Assembly (NCBI RefSeq): GCF_000168975.1
Contig: NZ_AAUW01000003.1
Location: 186,001 to 250,000, forward strand
Direction of reading: 5' to 3'
Length of the DNA stretch: 64,000 bases
Source of the DNA: Roseibium aggregatum IAM 12614
GTDB taxonomy: Bacteria; Pseudomonadota; Alphaproteobacteria; Rhizobiales; Stappiaceae
This document shows, one piece after another, positions 33,750 through 42,865 of the stretch; positions within the stretch are counted from its first letter, which is position 1, and every line of letters begins with the position of its first letter. The notes under the pieces were generated by a model. It did not search any database. It saw only the letters and a list, made by a program, of their open reading frames with translations, and was not told where the DNA came from. A program made the translations under genes and the position numbers.

Positions 33750-34778
33750 GTGAAACAGTTGAAGTGTCTTTCCATATTGGCAGGCGTCGCCGCTTCCACG
33801 CTGACAGGTTTCATCGCCAGTGCATCCGCGGACGAGCTGGTTATGTCGTCCTGGCTGCCACCGAAGCATCCGCTCGTCACCGAAGTGATGGAGCCCTGGG
33901 CTGCGGAAGTTGCCAAGGTTACCGACGGCCGCGTGACCGTGCGCATCCTGCCCAAGCCGGTTGGCTCGCCACCCGAGCATTTCGACCTTGCCGCGGAAGG
34001 CATCGTCGACATCACTTACGGGCTGCATTCCTTTACCCGCGATGACCGCTTCCTGCGCTCGCGCATCGGCCAGTTCTCCTTCATTGCCGACACCGCCGTC
34101 GAAGGCTCCAAAGCCTATTGGGACGTCTATGGCGGCGCGCTGGACGCACAAAGCGAGCACAAGGGCACGAAGCTGCTCGGCCTCTGGGTGCATGGCCCAG
34201 GCATGTTTCACAACAATCAGCGCAAGATCGAAACGCCTGAAGATTTCGCGGGCCTGAAGATCCGCACGCCGGGCGGCTATATCGCGGACCTGTCTCAGGA
34301 TCTCAACATCATCACCCAGTTCATGGGCCCGGGCGAGGTTTATGAAAAGCTGTCGCGCGGCGTCATTGACGGTGTCACCTTCCCGATGGAGGCTCTGCAG
34401 GCGTTCAACCTGACCGACTACACCAAATACTCCCTGCGTCTTCCGGGCGGTTTCTACAACACCTCCTGGTTCATGGTCATGAACGAAGACATCTGGGACG
34501 GCCTGTCGGAAGAAGACCAGGCGGCTATCGAAAAGATCTCCGGTGAGGCCCTTGCCGAAATGGCCGGCAACGTCTGGGATGGCGCGGATACCCGCGCAGC
34601 CTCCTTCATCGCCGACAAGGACATCGAGGTTTACGACACGTCCGCACCGGTTCTGGAGGCCGTGAAGGAACTTGCAGCCAAGCACGAGGCCACCTGGGCT
34701 GCAGCCGTTGCCGAAACCGGCTTCGACGGCACTGCCGCGCTGGCAGAGTTCCGCGACAAAACCGGCATCAAGCACTAG
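33750..34778 (+). CDS. TRAP transporter substrate-binding protein (DctP family)
   Basis: Periplasmic solute receptor (342 residues) of a tripartite ATP-independent transporter. The GTG at 33750 follows GGGGAGGAG by 6 bases and starts a Sec signal (KQLKCLSILAGVAASTLTGFIASASA); the upstream frame to 33642 is not coding. The carboxylate-binding Arg of this class is in AGLKIRTPGGYI, where it fixes an organic acid. Downstream are the two membrane genes, in the order P-Q-M. Substrate class: probably a carboxylate, not further resolved. Confidence 0.9.
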   Translation: MKQLKCLSILAGVAASTLTGFIASASADELVMSSWLPPKHPLVTEVMEPWAAEVAKVTDGRVTVRILPKPVGSPPEHFDLAAEGIVDITYGLHSFTRDDRFLRSRIGQFSFIADTAVEGSKAYWDVYGGALDAQSEHKGTKLLGLWVHGPGMFHNNQRKIETPEDFAGLKIRTPGGYIADLSQDLNIITQFMGPGEVYEKLSRGVIDGVTFPMEALQAFNLTDYTKYSLRLPGGFYNTSWFMVMNEDIWDGLSEEDQAAIEKISGEALAEMAGNVWDGADTRAASFIADKDIEVYDTSAPVLEAVKELAAKHEATWAAAVAETGFDGTAALAEFRDKTGIKH

Positions 34779-34780
34779 AC

Positions 34781-35290
34781 ATGTCTGCCAAACCCAATGG
34801 CCAGACACCTCGCCGGATCGATACGATCCGGCGAGGTGTCGGTTTCCTGCTTGGCCTGGCCTGTTTACTCGTGCTGGCCGGGTTGATCGGGCTCACCTGC
34901 GTCGACGTCGTCGCACGCTATGCCTTCAACAGCCCCGTCAACGGTGCCTATGAGCTGACAGAGATTCTGCTGGCCACTCTGATCTTCCTTGCGCTGCCGC
35001 TGACCACTGCCGCCGGCGAGCACATCGAGGTGGAACTGCTGGACGGGCTCAAGAGCAGCTTCCTCAAGCGGTTCGGTACGCTGGTTGCCGCCGTGTGCAC
35101 CGTCGGCGTTCTGGCACTGATTGCCTTCAAGCTGTTCGAGCATGCCGAAAAGATGGACCGCCGCGGACAAGTGACGGATTCCCTTCAGATCCCGCTCTCG
35201 CTGATCGGCTGGCTGGGCGCTGCCTCCTTCGCGCTTTCCGCCCTCGCCGCCATCGTCTTCGCGGTCAGACGGTTCCGTGAAAAAGCCTGA
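34781..35290 (+). CDS. TRAP transporter small permease (DctQ)
   Basis: A 169-residue membrane protein with four predicted helices (for example VGFLLGLACLLVLAGLIGL and LVAAVCTVGVLALIAFKLF). The family motif is RYAFNSPVNGAYELTEILL. It starts 2 bases after the receptor gene and forms the membrane unit with DctM. Confidence 0.9.
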   Translation: MSAKPNGQTPRRIDTIRRGVGFLLGLACLLVLAGLIGLTCVDVVARYAFNSPVNGAYELTEILLATLIFLALPLTTAAGEHIEVELLDGLKSSFLKRFGTLVAAVCTVGVLALIAFKLFEHAEKMDRRGQVTDSLQIPLSLIGWLGAASFALSALAAIVFAVRRFREKA

Positions 35291-35308
35291 AACCAGTGAG
35301 TATTGATT

Positions 35309-36616
35309 ATGCTTGAAGCTCTGATCGGTTTCATTGCGCTGTTTGCCCTTGTGCTGCTGCGCGTTCCCATTGCCATTGCCATGATCATCGTCGGAACGGC
35401 CGGGTTCGCAGCGCTTCGCAACTGGAACGCGGCGCTCAACCTGCTCGGCAATGCCGCATTCGAGACTGGCCTGTCCTTCACCCTGTCGGTGATCCCGCTG
35501 TTTATCCTGATGGGCAATCTCCTGACCATCTCGGGCGTCAGCCAGTCGCTGTTCTCGACCGCCCACCACATGCTTCACCGCATGCGCGGCGGCCTTGCCA
35601 TGGCGGCAATTGTCGCCTGTGGCGGCTTTTCCGCCGTCTGCGGCTCGTCTCTGGCAACCGCAGCCACCATGTCGAAGGTCGCCATGCCGTCCATGCGCAA
35701 GGCCGGCTATGCCGACAGCCTTGCAACAGGTTCCATCGCCGCAGGCGGCACACTCGGCATCCTGATCCCACCCTCCGTCATCCTGATCATCTACGGGCTG
35801 CTCACAGAGGCCGATATCGGCAAACTGTTCATCGCCGGCATCATCCCGGGCCTTCTCGGCGTCCTGTTCTATCTCGCTGCCATCTATGTCACCGTTCTGC
35901 TGAAGCCTGAACTGGCACCTGAGGCGTCCGAAGACATGAAGCTAGAAAAGCGGGACGTCTGGGGCGTTGCGGCGGTCGTCGGCCTGTTCGCCGTCATCAT
36001 GATCGGGATTTACGGCGGTTTGTTCACCCCGACGGAAGCCGCCGGCATCGGTGCGGCAACGTCCTTCGTGATCGCGCTGGTGTCGGGTGGGTTGACCTTC
36101 GAAAAGCTCTACATGGCTGCAATCAACTGCGCGCGGACCACCGCCATGATCTTCGCGATCATCATCGGTGCGGAAGTCTTTTCCAACTTCATCAGCTATG
36201 CCGGCGTCCCCGACGCGCTTCTGACGTTCGTTCAGTCGCTCGACGTCAACGCCTATGTGGTGATCCTGGTTCTGGTGCTGATCTACGTGGTGCTGGGTGC
36301 GGTGCTGGAGAGCCTGTCGATGATCCTGCTGACAGTGCCGGTATTCTTTCCGCTTGTCAGCTCGCTCGACTTCGGCAGCGGTCTTCTGGCAGATCCGGAG
36401 ATGGTGCTGATCTGGTTCGGCATCATCGTGGTGGTGGTCACCGAAATCAGCCTGATCTCGCCGCCAATCGGCCTCAACGTCTTCGTGCTGCGCTCGGTGC
36501 TGACCGATGTGCCGCTGAGGACCATGTTCGCCGGCATCATGCCATTCTGGCTGGCCGACATCCTGCGTCTGGCGCTCTTGATCGCCGTTCCGCTGCTGTC
36601 GCTCGCCCTCATCTGA
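35309..36616 (+). CDS. TRAP transporter large permease (DctM)
   Basis: A 435-residue sodium-coupled permease with about 12 transmembrane helices. Typical segments are AACGG-type small-residue helices (VACGGFSAVCGSSLATAATMSKVAMPSM), GTLGILIPPSVILIIYGLLTE, and near the C-terminus EISLISPPIGLNVFV. The ATG at 35309 is used; the TTG two codons earlier has no better support. It completes a full TRAP operon under the divergent MarR regulator. Confidence 0.93.
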   Translation: MLEALIGFIALFALVLLRVPIAIAMIIVGTAGFAALRNWNAALNLLGNAAFETGLSFTLSVIPLFILMGNLLTISGVSQSLFSTAHHMLHRMRGGLAMAAIVACGGFSAVCGSSLATAATMSKVAMPSMRKAGYADSLATGSIAAGGTLGILIPPSVILIIYGLLTEADIGKLFIAGIIPGLLGVLFYLAAIYVTVLLKPELAPEASEDMKLEKRDVWGVAAVVGLFAVIMIGIYGGLFTPTEAAGIGAATSFVIALVSGGLTFEKLYMAAINCARTTAMIFAIIIGAEVFSNFISYAGVPDALLTFVQSLDVNAYVVILVLVLIYVVLGAVLESLSMILLTVPVFFPLVSSLDFGSGLLADPEMVLIWFGIIVVVVTEISLISPPIGLNVFVLRSVLTDVPLRTMFAGIMPFWLADILRLALLIAVPLLSLALI

Positions 36617-36702
36617 TGTGCTGCCATTCGGCGCAACATCAGGAAGTCTTCAACCGAAAGGGTCTGCCGGACGACACTCGGATCGCCCGGCGGACCGATT
36701 TT

Positions 36703-37452
36703 TCAAGCGGCAAGCACCTCGGCATCGCTGCCGGCAGGCAGATGAGCGGGACAGGACGGATCGGTGACTGCTCGCCAGACGGCCTTCACCACAACTTCCG
36801 ATCGGGTCAGCTCCCCGGAAGCCTCCGCTATGAAAGCTCCCATGACTTCCTCGACAAAGGGTTTGTAGGCCGCAGGCGCTTCCAGAGCGTCCGCCATCAG
36901 CGCTCGTGCATTCGTGCCAAAGCTGGTCGAAGGTGCGCGGCCCGGCAGGACCAGTTGAACGCGGATCCCAAGCGGCGCAAGTTCAAGGGCCAGGCAGTCG
37001 GTATAGGCGTTCACGGCCGCCTTGCTGGCCGTATAGATCGGCAGCAGCGGCAAGGACTTCAGCGTGACGCTGGATGACACGTTGACGATAACGCCCTCGC
37101 CCTTCTCCCGCATCTGCGGCAGCACCGCGCGGATCACCTCGAAGGTTCCGAAGGTATTGGTGTCGAATATCCTGCGCACCACGTCTTCCGATGTGGCTTC
37201 AAAAGGCGACAACCAGCCGACACCTGCATTGTTGACCAGCGCATCGATTGGCCCGGCAACGGCAACAGCCTCGGCAATGCTGGTACGATCCGTCACGTCC
37301 ATCGGCAGGATGCGAAGCCGCTCGGAGGCAGGCAGCAAAGTGGCGTCCGGCTTGCGCATGGTCGCAACCACCTGCCAGCCTTCACTCAGAAAATGCCGCG
37401 CCGTTTCCAGGCCGAAGCCGGAGGAACATCCGGTGATCATGATGGTCTTCAT
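36703..37452 (-). CDS. Short-chain dehydrogenase/reductase
   Basis: A 249-residue classical SDR. The cofactor site is MITGCSSGFGLET, the NNAG motif is DALVNNAGVGWL, and the catalytic tetrad region is NVSSSVTLKSLPLLPIYTASKAAV (Ser, then Tyr-x3-Lys). The ATG at 37452 follows AGGAGA at 7 bases. It is divergent from an AraC regulator (37548) across 95 bases, in a layout seen for AraC-controlled SDR genes of unknown substrate. Confidence 0.9.
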   Translation of the reverse strand: MKTIMITGCSSGFGLETARHFLSEGWQVVATMRKPDATLLPASERLRILPMDVTDRTSIAEAVAVAGPIDALVNNAGVGWLSPFEATSEDVVRRIFDTNTFGTFEVIRAVLPQMREKGEGVIVNVSSSVTLKSLPLLPIYTASKAAVNAYTDCLALELAPLGIRVQLVLPGRAPSTSFGTNARALMADALEAPAAYKPFVEEVMGAFIAEASGELTRSEVVVKAVWRAVTDPSCPAHLPAGSDAEVLAA

Positions 37453-37502
37453 GACAAAGTCTCCTGTTGTTGGATGCTCCCCATATCGACACAACAGACA
37501 AA

Positions 37503-37542
37503 ACTTTCTATCATGGATAATCTTAGTTTTATTATCGAAAGT
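37503..37542. promoter_or_regulatory. Candidate operator between divergent SDR and AraC genes
   Basis: An interrupted inverted repeat: ACTTTC (37503-37508) mirrors GAAAGT (37537-37542), and inside it GATAAT mirrors ATTATC. The whole is A/T-rich in a GC-rich genome and sits directly before the AraC-type start. Confidence 0.45.
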
Positions 37543-37547
37543 CCGAA

Positions 37548-38462
37548 ATGGCAGATCCACTGTCCGAGGTGATCGCGCTTTTGCGGCCACGAGCCCCTTT
37601 CTCGAAACTCGCGGAGGCCGCCGGCCCCTTCCGGCTACGGCGGGACGACATCAACGAAGCGTTCTATTGCCTGGTGCTGATGGGGCGGCTGAAGCTGGAA
37701 GTGGATGGAAAGGAACCGGTCATCTTGTCGGCGGGAGATTTTGCCCTGCTTCCCGCCGTCGGCGGGCTGACTGTCTCCAGCCTCGATCCGCCACCGCCTC
37801 CGGGCCACTTGAGCCAACCGGTATACGGTGAAGATGGCATTGTGCGCATTGGCATGGCGGCTCCGCATGAAACGCCTCCTGAGGTCCAGCAACTGGTTGG
37901 CCATTGCAGCTTCGGCAGTCCGGACGCCGAACTTCTGGTTTCTCTCCTGCCGGATATGGTGGTGGTGCGCGGAGAAGACCGTCTGGCGTCCCTGGCCACC
38001 CTGGTGCGCGACGAGGCACGTGCCACTCGTCCGGCAAGAGATGTGGTTCTGGAAAACTTGCTACAGGTCCTCTTGATCGAGGCCTTCCGGCCCACCATTC
38101 AGCCTGCTGCCTCCAAGGGCCTTCTCAGTGGCCTGGCGGATGCACGGGTTGCGCCAGCCCTGCGCGCGATGCACAGCGCTCCGCATGAGGCCTGGTCGAT
38201 CCGGACGCTGGCAGGCGAAGCCGGCCTTTCCCGCTCCGCGTTCTTCACCCGCTTCAACCGCATCGTCGGCCTGCCGCCAATGAGTTATCTGCTCAACTGG
38301 CGCATGACACTTGCCAAGCACATGCTGCGATCAGGCCTTCACAGCATCGGCGAGATATCCAGCCGGACCGGCTATGGCTCCACCAGCGCCTTCAGCACAG
38401 CCTTCACCCGCCATGTTGGCTGCCCACCGGCAAGATACGGCAAGGCACTCGCAACGGGCTGA
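37548..38462 (+). CDS. AraC-family transcriptional regulator with N-terminal cupin
   Basis: A 304-residue regulator. The N-terminal half (about 1-190) is a Cupin_6-type sensor (FYCLVLMGRLKLEVDGKEPVIL and DFALLPAVGG). The C-terminal HTH pair is in AWSIRTLAGEAGLSRSAFFTRFNRIVG and GEISSRTGYGSTSAFSTAFTRHVGCPPARY. It most likely controls the divergent SDR gene. Proteins of this architecture often activate detoxification or catabolic dehydrogenases; the effector is not known. Confidence 0.88.
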   Translation: MADPLSEVIALLRPRAPFSKLAEAAGPFRLRRDDINEAFYCLVLMGRLKLEVDGKEPVILSAGDFALLPAVGGLTVSSLDPPPPPGHLSQPVYGEDGIVRIGMAAPHETPPEVQQLVGHCSFGSPDAELLVSLLPDMVVVRGEDRLASLATLVRDEARATRPARDVVLENLLQVLLIEAFRPTIQPAASKGLLSGLADARVAPALRAMHSAPHEAWSIRTLAGEAGLSRSAFFTRFNRIVGLPPMSYLLNWRMTLAKHMLRSGLHSIGEISSRTGYGSTSAFSTAFTRHVGCPPARYGKALATG

Positions 38463-38467
38463 TCCGG

Positions 38468-39991
38468 CTATTGTTCCTGGACCTCGTTCCAGGAAGGCTT
38501 CACCCGGCGCGTGATCGGCAGGAACTCACCGGCTTCGTAGTAAAGGTTCGGCGAGACATAGCGCGCGCTGACCCAGCCGGTTTGCCCTTCAAACTGCCCC
38601 TGGTACCAGATGCCGACCTTGTCTCCACGGATCATGCAACCTGTCAGGGACAGCGTGGCGCCGGCAGGCAACATGCCCAGAACCTGCCCTCCCACATCGG
38701 GACTGGAGCGGAAATTCACGTTGCTTTTCACCCGGCCGGAAGGGCCACCGTTTTCTGACAGCCATCCGCCTGAGGAAACAAGCCGGTTGTCCGAGCACCC
38801 TAGGACGTTCCCCATCAGACCCAGCGTTACAGGCGCTGAAATGACTTTCCTGGACGCACACCAGCCCTGCAGCGCACCGTTGACTTCCTCGTTACCGGGG
38901 CCCTGTTGCAGGCAAAGAGGTTTGCCGCGCCACAGCGCAACCGACAAGGTACCCTCTGGCGTCATCGACAGTTGGCAAGAGAACGCGTCCGTATATAGGG
39001 TTGCCGTTCTGCCCTTCAGAGACTTCAGGTCCGAAAGCGTGAAGTCGGAGTTCATGAACTGGAACAGGTCGGCGACCTCGTAGTAGGCCTTGAAGGATCG
39101 CCCTGCCACATTGACGGTGTTGCAGATTTCGTTGGCGTCATAGTCGACGCCATCCCCCACATGAACGAGATTTGCTTCAGCTTCGTTGGAAACGGGTGAA
39201 AAGCCGAGGTTCCAGGTGTTAATTCCACCGCGCAGATAGAAGAAGCTGTCAGCCGTCGAATGCTTCAGGGCCTCCATCATCAGTTCAGGAGGATTGATAT
39301 TGAATCCGATCAGCTTGCTGTAACGCTCGGTCACCTGGTAGCCAAAGGCGAGGATCTTGTCGATCCGTTCGACCTGCGCCCCCTGATCTCCTGCCAGATA
39401 CGCCATGTGAAAGCCGAGCTCTGCGCCTTTTTCGACATATCTGGCATCGTTGGCAAAGGGAGATACCATGTCCACGGAAAGGGAGAACGCCAGAGCACAG
39501 GCAGACAGACATCTGGTGTTCTTCAGCACGAAGACACCACCGATGTTCGGATCCTGACTTTCAAGATTGTACCGGATGTTATCAGCGATCTTGAACCCTT
39601 CGAGGAAATCGCCTCCAGGGCTGTTGAAAACAAGGTATCGGACGGACGGGCCGTCGATAGCGTCCAGAAAGGCAGATAATTTGCCAGCATCTCCCTTTGC
39701 AATCGGACCTGAAATCTCGATCACATGCGTCCCCACGCCAGGATCGGCTGGATGGAGCACAAACTGATTGATCTGCCCTGCCTCGCTGTCGTCCACGATT
39801 GGAAGCTGCGCCAGGACACTATGCGGTCCTTCCGGGGGATAAATAAGCTTGAGGCTTCTCAGGTGCGGTTCGAGATCAGGCCGCAGCCTGAAGTCGGCTG
39901 CCTTTGCAAGGGGCATGGTAATTGCCCCCAGCAGCAAAATGAAAAGCAGGGCACCAGCCTTGCACCAGACGTCACCGGCAACTCTCGTCAT
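38468..39991 (-). CDS. Periplasmic ClpP/crotonase-fold protein with C-terminal SH3 domain
   Basis: A 507-residue exported protein (COG3904-like N-domain). From ATG 39991 a signal peptide (AGALLFILLLGAITMPLAKA) is followed by a ClpP-like fold: FNSPGGDFLEGFKIADNIR gives the oxyanion-hole Gly-Gly and RCLSACALAFSL the candidate nucleophile Ser. The domain resembles SppA/NfeD-type membrane proteases in layout. The C-terminus (about 420-490) is a bacterial SH3 domain (NVNFRSSPDVGGQVLGMLPAG...GWVSARYV), suggesting binding to peptidoglycan or another envelope ligand. The region between (about 280-420) has no clear family. The gene is solitary. Catalytic activity is inferred, not shown. Confidence 0.75.
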   Translation of the reverse strand: MTRVAGDVWCKAGALLFILLLGAITMPLAKAADFRLRPDLEPHLRSLKLIYPPEGPHSVLAQLPIVDDSEAGQINQFVLHPADPGVGTHVIEISGPIAKGDAGKLSAFLDAIDGPSVRYLVFNSPGGDFLEGFKIADNIRYNLESQDPNIGGVFVLKNTRCLSACALAFSLSVDMVSPFANDARYVEKGAELGFHMAYLAGDQGAQVERIDKILAFGYQVTERYSKLIGFNINPPELMMEALKHSTADSFFYLRGGINTWNLGFSPVSNEAEANLVHVGDGVDYDANEICNTVNVAGRSFKAYYEVADLFQFMNSDFTLSDLKSLKGRTATLYTDAFSCQLSMTPEGTLSVALWRGKPLCLQQGPGNEEVNGALQGWCASRKVISAPVTLGLMGNVLGCSDNRLVSSGGWLSENGGPSGRVKSNVNFRSSPDVGGQVLGMLPAGATLSLTGCMIRGDKVGIWYQGQFEGQTGWVSARYVSPNLYYEAGEFLPITRRVKPSWNEVQEQ

Positions 39992-40216
39992 ATCTCGCCC
40001 CACGTTGACCTTCGGCCACCTGACTAGCAGGCCGCTGTTTTTTTCATTGCCCCCAGATAGGGAAGACGGCAACGAATTTTTTCAAGGCACCGGTTTTTTG
40101 CGCAATACCGGTCAGGCAGATACAAGCTGGAAGATGAGAAATGCTCCCCTTCAGCTTCAAAGCCGGAGGTGCCAGGGGCAAGGCTACGCGCTTGCTCATG
40201 TCAGGGGTTAACGGTG

Positions 40217-40852
40217 TCAGACGTTCTGCAACGTCCAGGCAGCCATTTCGGCAAACACGCGATCAGCCGACGCATTCATGGCCTCGACCGCCTTGTTGAC
40301 AGATGTACTGCCGGCGGAGGTTTCTGCGCGGAAGACCTTGTTGGCGACCGTTTGGCCGTTGCGGTCATTGACGATACGGGCCGAAATTTCGACAACGCCG
40401 CGATTGGCCCCGGCGAGCTGAAGTTCGAAAGCACGGATTTCGGTCTGGAGCTGATAGTCGATCAAGAGCCCGTCCCCCGGCAGTCCGACACCGCGCAAGC
40501 GGTTGGTATTCTGCAGGGTTTCGACCAGTTTCGACTGCACCACATTGGGCAGTGAATCCGCCCAGGCAGAATCCGGGAAGTAGCTGTAGACCGGCCCCTT
40601 GTCGACAACGGCAATGTAACTGGTATCCAGCGCCTTCAATGCCCGGGGGGCGGCCACCAGAACCTGGACGCGGCTGGAGCGGCCCTGCAGGCCACCGACA
40701 TCGGCCGCACCGATGCTGTAATAGGCTGAAGGCGTGGAACTGGCGCATCCGGACACCAGCACGCCGAGACCGAGAGCGGTCAATACGCCCCGGCGGGTCA
40801 TGTCAGTGGTTGCCTTCGTCATACGCCCCTGCCTCTGCACATTCAGTCTCAT
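40217..40852 (-). CDS. Mla/Pqi-type auxiliary lipoprotein (ABC_trans_aux)
   Basis: A 211-residue outer-membrane lipoprotein candidate. The lipobox is LVSGC in TALGLGVLVSGCASS. The ABC_trans_aux-like body includes RVQVLVAAPRALKALDTSY and DRNGQTVANKVFRAE. It starts within the mlaD stop (ATGA overlap), so it belongs to the same MCE operon; PqiC-type lipoproteins complete such systems by joining to the outer membrane. The second Met (40822), nearer to the signal, is an alternative start. Confidence 0.82.
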   Translation of the reverse strand: MRLNVQRQGRMTKATTDMTRRGVLTALGLGVLVSGCASSTPSAYYSIGAADVGGLQGRSSRVQVLVAAPRALKALDTSYIAVVDKGPVYSYFPDSAWADSLPNVVQSKLVETLQNTNRLRGVGLPGDGLLIDYQLQTEIRAFELQLAGANRGVVEISARIVNDRNGQTVANKVFRAETSAGSTSVNKAVEAMNASADRVFAEMAAWTLQNV

Positions 40853-42855
40853 CGGCGCCGCCCGCCGTTATAGGTCGGCACATCCTCACCCCCGAAGATC
40901 ACCCGGTTCGGACTGCGTTCAAAGCTTTCCGCCGCCCGCTGGATCGAGATCAGTGTCCGGTTCACCTGCGCCAGTGCCGCAGCAAAATCCGCTGAGCCCT
41001 GGGTCGCAAACTTGGAAAGCCCACCCGCAATCGCATCCGCCCGGCTTTCAAACGCAACCGCAACCTTGCGGATCGCCTGCGCTGCCAGCGTCGCTTCCTT
41101 GATCAGGCCCTCGCCGTCGCCGTCCACCATGGTGGAAACCTTCTCCACCAGGCTTTCGACACGAACAGAGGTGGAATTCAGCGTCGCGGTCATCTGCTTG
41201 GCATCGGAGATGATCTGGTCGACGTCAGGTGTCCGCTTGGAGAGATCGTCCGTCATCCGCTGAACGTTGTCCGCTGCCTTGCGGGCGCTTTCCAGGATGG
41301 CCGGAATGCCGTCTTCCGGATTTGCCAGACCTGATGTCGCCGTCTCGACGGAACCGACGATATTCGCGACCTTTTCCGGGTCCACGGCCTTCATCAGGTC
41401 GTTCGCGGTCTGAAGCGTCGTCGCGAAGCGTTCGGCTGCCGCCTGAACATCGGTGATCAGCGCCGCGATCCGGTCATCCTGGCCGCGAACCGTCGCCGAT
41501 ACGGCCTCGAAGTTCTGAACGGTGGACTTGGTGGAAGCGATGATCTCGTTGATCTGGCTTTGCTGATTGTTGAAGTTGTCAATGATGCTGGAAACGTTGT
41601 CGACGGCCTTGCTGACCTTTTCCGGATCGACACTCGCCACAAGCTCGTCGACCTTGCCCAGCGATGCGTTGAGGTTGTCGGTGAAGGTGCTGACATTGGC
41701 AACCACTTCTTCAACCTTGAGCGGATCGATGGCAGCGGCGATTTCCACGCCGCGAGTCATGATGGCATCCACCTTGACCACGACCTCACGCCCGCCTTGC
41801 ACGATATCCTTGATCGCGCCTTCCTGGTTCCTGATGTTTTCCACCACCGCATTGACGTTCTGCATGGTTTCGCTGGTGGAACTGATCAGCTTGTCGATAT
41901 CCCCGGTGCGCTTCTGCAGCACCTCGCCCAGAGCCGCGGCGCCCTGGACCACCTTCTGGACATCTTCAGGATTGACAGCGCCAACGATCTTGTGAACGCG
42001 GTCCAGTCCTTCGTTGAGGTTCACCGTGAAGGTCTGCAATTCCTTCGCCGCACTCTGGGCGTCAGCCATCAGGAGATCGATGTCGCTGCTGGCCTTGCCG
42101 AGACTTGCGGAAAACTTCGACAGATCATCGACGATGGTGGTCACCTTGTCGGACGGCACGGCGGCCAAAATGCGCTCGCCTTCCTGTACCAGCGTCTCAA
42201 GACGGGCGGACAGGCTGGAGAATGCCTCTGATGCCTTGCCGATGCTGGCCATGAAATCCTTCACGCCATCGGAATTGGCTGCCAGCGCAGCGGAAAACGT
42301 CTCGGCGTTGTTGACGATCTCGGTGATTGCCGGTCCGTTGTCCTTGAGCAGGTCATCGACCGTCTTCATGGTCGAATCCGCACGCTTCAGCACATCGCGC
42401 GCGCCATCGACGATATCGTCGAAGAAGGACCGTTCGGCATAGATAACCGGAATATTGTCCTCATCCTGATCTTCATTCGAGCTGAGCAGAAGAGGCGATT
42501 CGGACGATCCGCCGCTGAGATCGACATAAGCGACACCCGTCAGGCCGGTGAAATTCAGCGTTGCCTTGGTGTCCTCGCGCAAAGGCGTGGAGGGCTTGAT
42601 GCCGATGGTCGCCACAACCTTGGTCGGATCGCCCGGCGCAAAGTCGAGCGATTTCACATCGCCCACCTTGATGCCGTTGAACAGCACCTGCCCGCCCACG
42701 GGAAGACCCGTTACAGGCCCGGGATAGACAATTTTCAGTTCAACATTCTGCCTGGAGTCCGCGGTAACGGCGAGCCAATACACAAAGCCGAACGCACCGA
42801 TCAGGACTGCCACCATGAAGGCACCGATCAGGATATAGTTCGCGCGGGTTTCCAT
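40849..42855 (-). CDS. mlaD: MlaD-type MCE protein, long coiled-coil form
   Basis: Substrate-binding MCE protein of a phospholipid transport system (668 residues). One transmembrane anchor (YILIGAFMVAVLIGAFGFVYWLA, about 7-29) is followed by a single MCE domain (about 39-122: VTGLPVGGQVLFNGIKVGDVKSL) and then about 520 residues of helical, coiled-coil sequence, far longer than the 180-residue E. coli MlaD. Long forms of this kind can make tubes or needles spanning the periplasm (as in PqiB and LetB, where tandem MCE domains or helices do this). It follows the ATPase gene by 10 bases. Confidence 0.88.
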   Translation of the reverse strand: METRANYILIGAFMVAVLIGAFGFVYWLAVTADSRQNVELKIVYPGPVTGLPVGGQVLFNGIKVGDVKSLDFAPGDPTKVVATIGIKPSTPLREDTKATLNFTGLTGVAYVDLSGGSSESPLLLSSNEDQDEDNIPVIYAERSFFDDIVDGARDVLKRADSTMKTVDDLLKDNGPAITEIVNNAETFSAALAANSDGVKDFMASIGKASEAFSSLSARLETLVQEGERILAAVPSDKVTTIVDDLSKFSASLGKASSDIDLLMADAQSAAKELQTFTVNLNEGLDRVHKIVGAVNPEDVQKVVQGAAALGEVLQKRTGDIDKLISSTSETMQNVNAVVENIRNQEGAIKDIVQGGREVVVKVDAIMTRGVEIAAAIDPLKVEEVVANVSTFTDNLNASLGKVDELVASVDPEKVSKAVDNVSSIIDNFNNQQSQINEIIASTKSTVQNFEAVSATVRGQDDRIAALITDVQAAAERFATTLQTANDLMKAVDPEKVANIVGSVETATSGLANPEDGIPAILESARKAADNVQRMTDDLSKRTPDVDQIISDAKQMTATLNSTSVRVESLVEKVSTMVDGDGEGLIKEATLAAQAIRKVAVAFESRADAIAGGLSKFATQGSADFAAALAQVNRTLISIQRAAESFERSPNRVIFGGEDVPTYNGGRRR

Positions 42856-42865
42856 TCAGTCCAAC

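Noticed and set aside
40849-42855. Reading the MlaD-like protein as a chemoreceptor because of its long helices
   Set aside because: It has a clear MCE domain after one membrane anchor and sits in an Mla operon; no MCP hairpin-tip motif is present.
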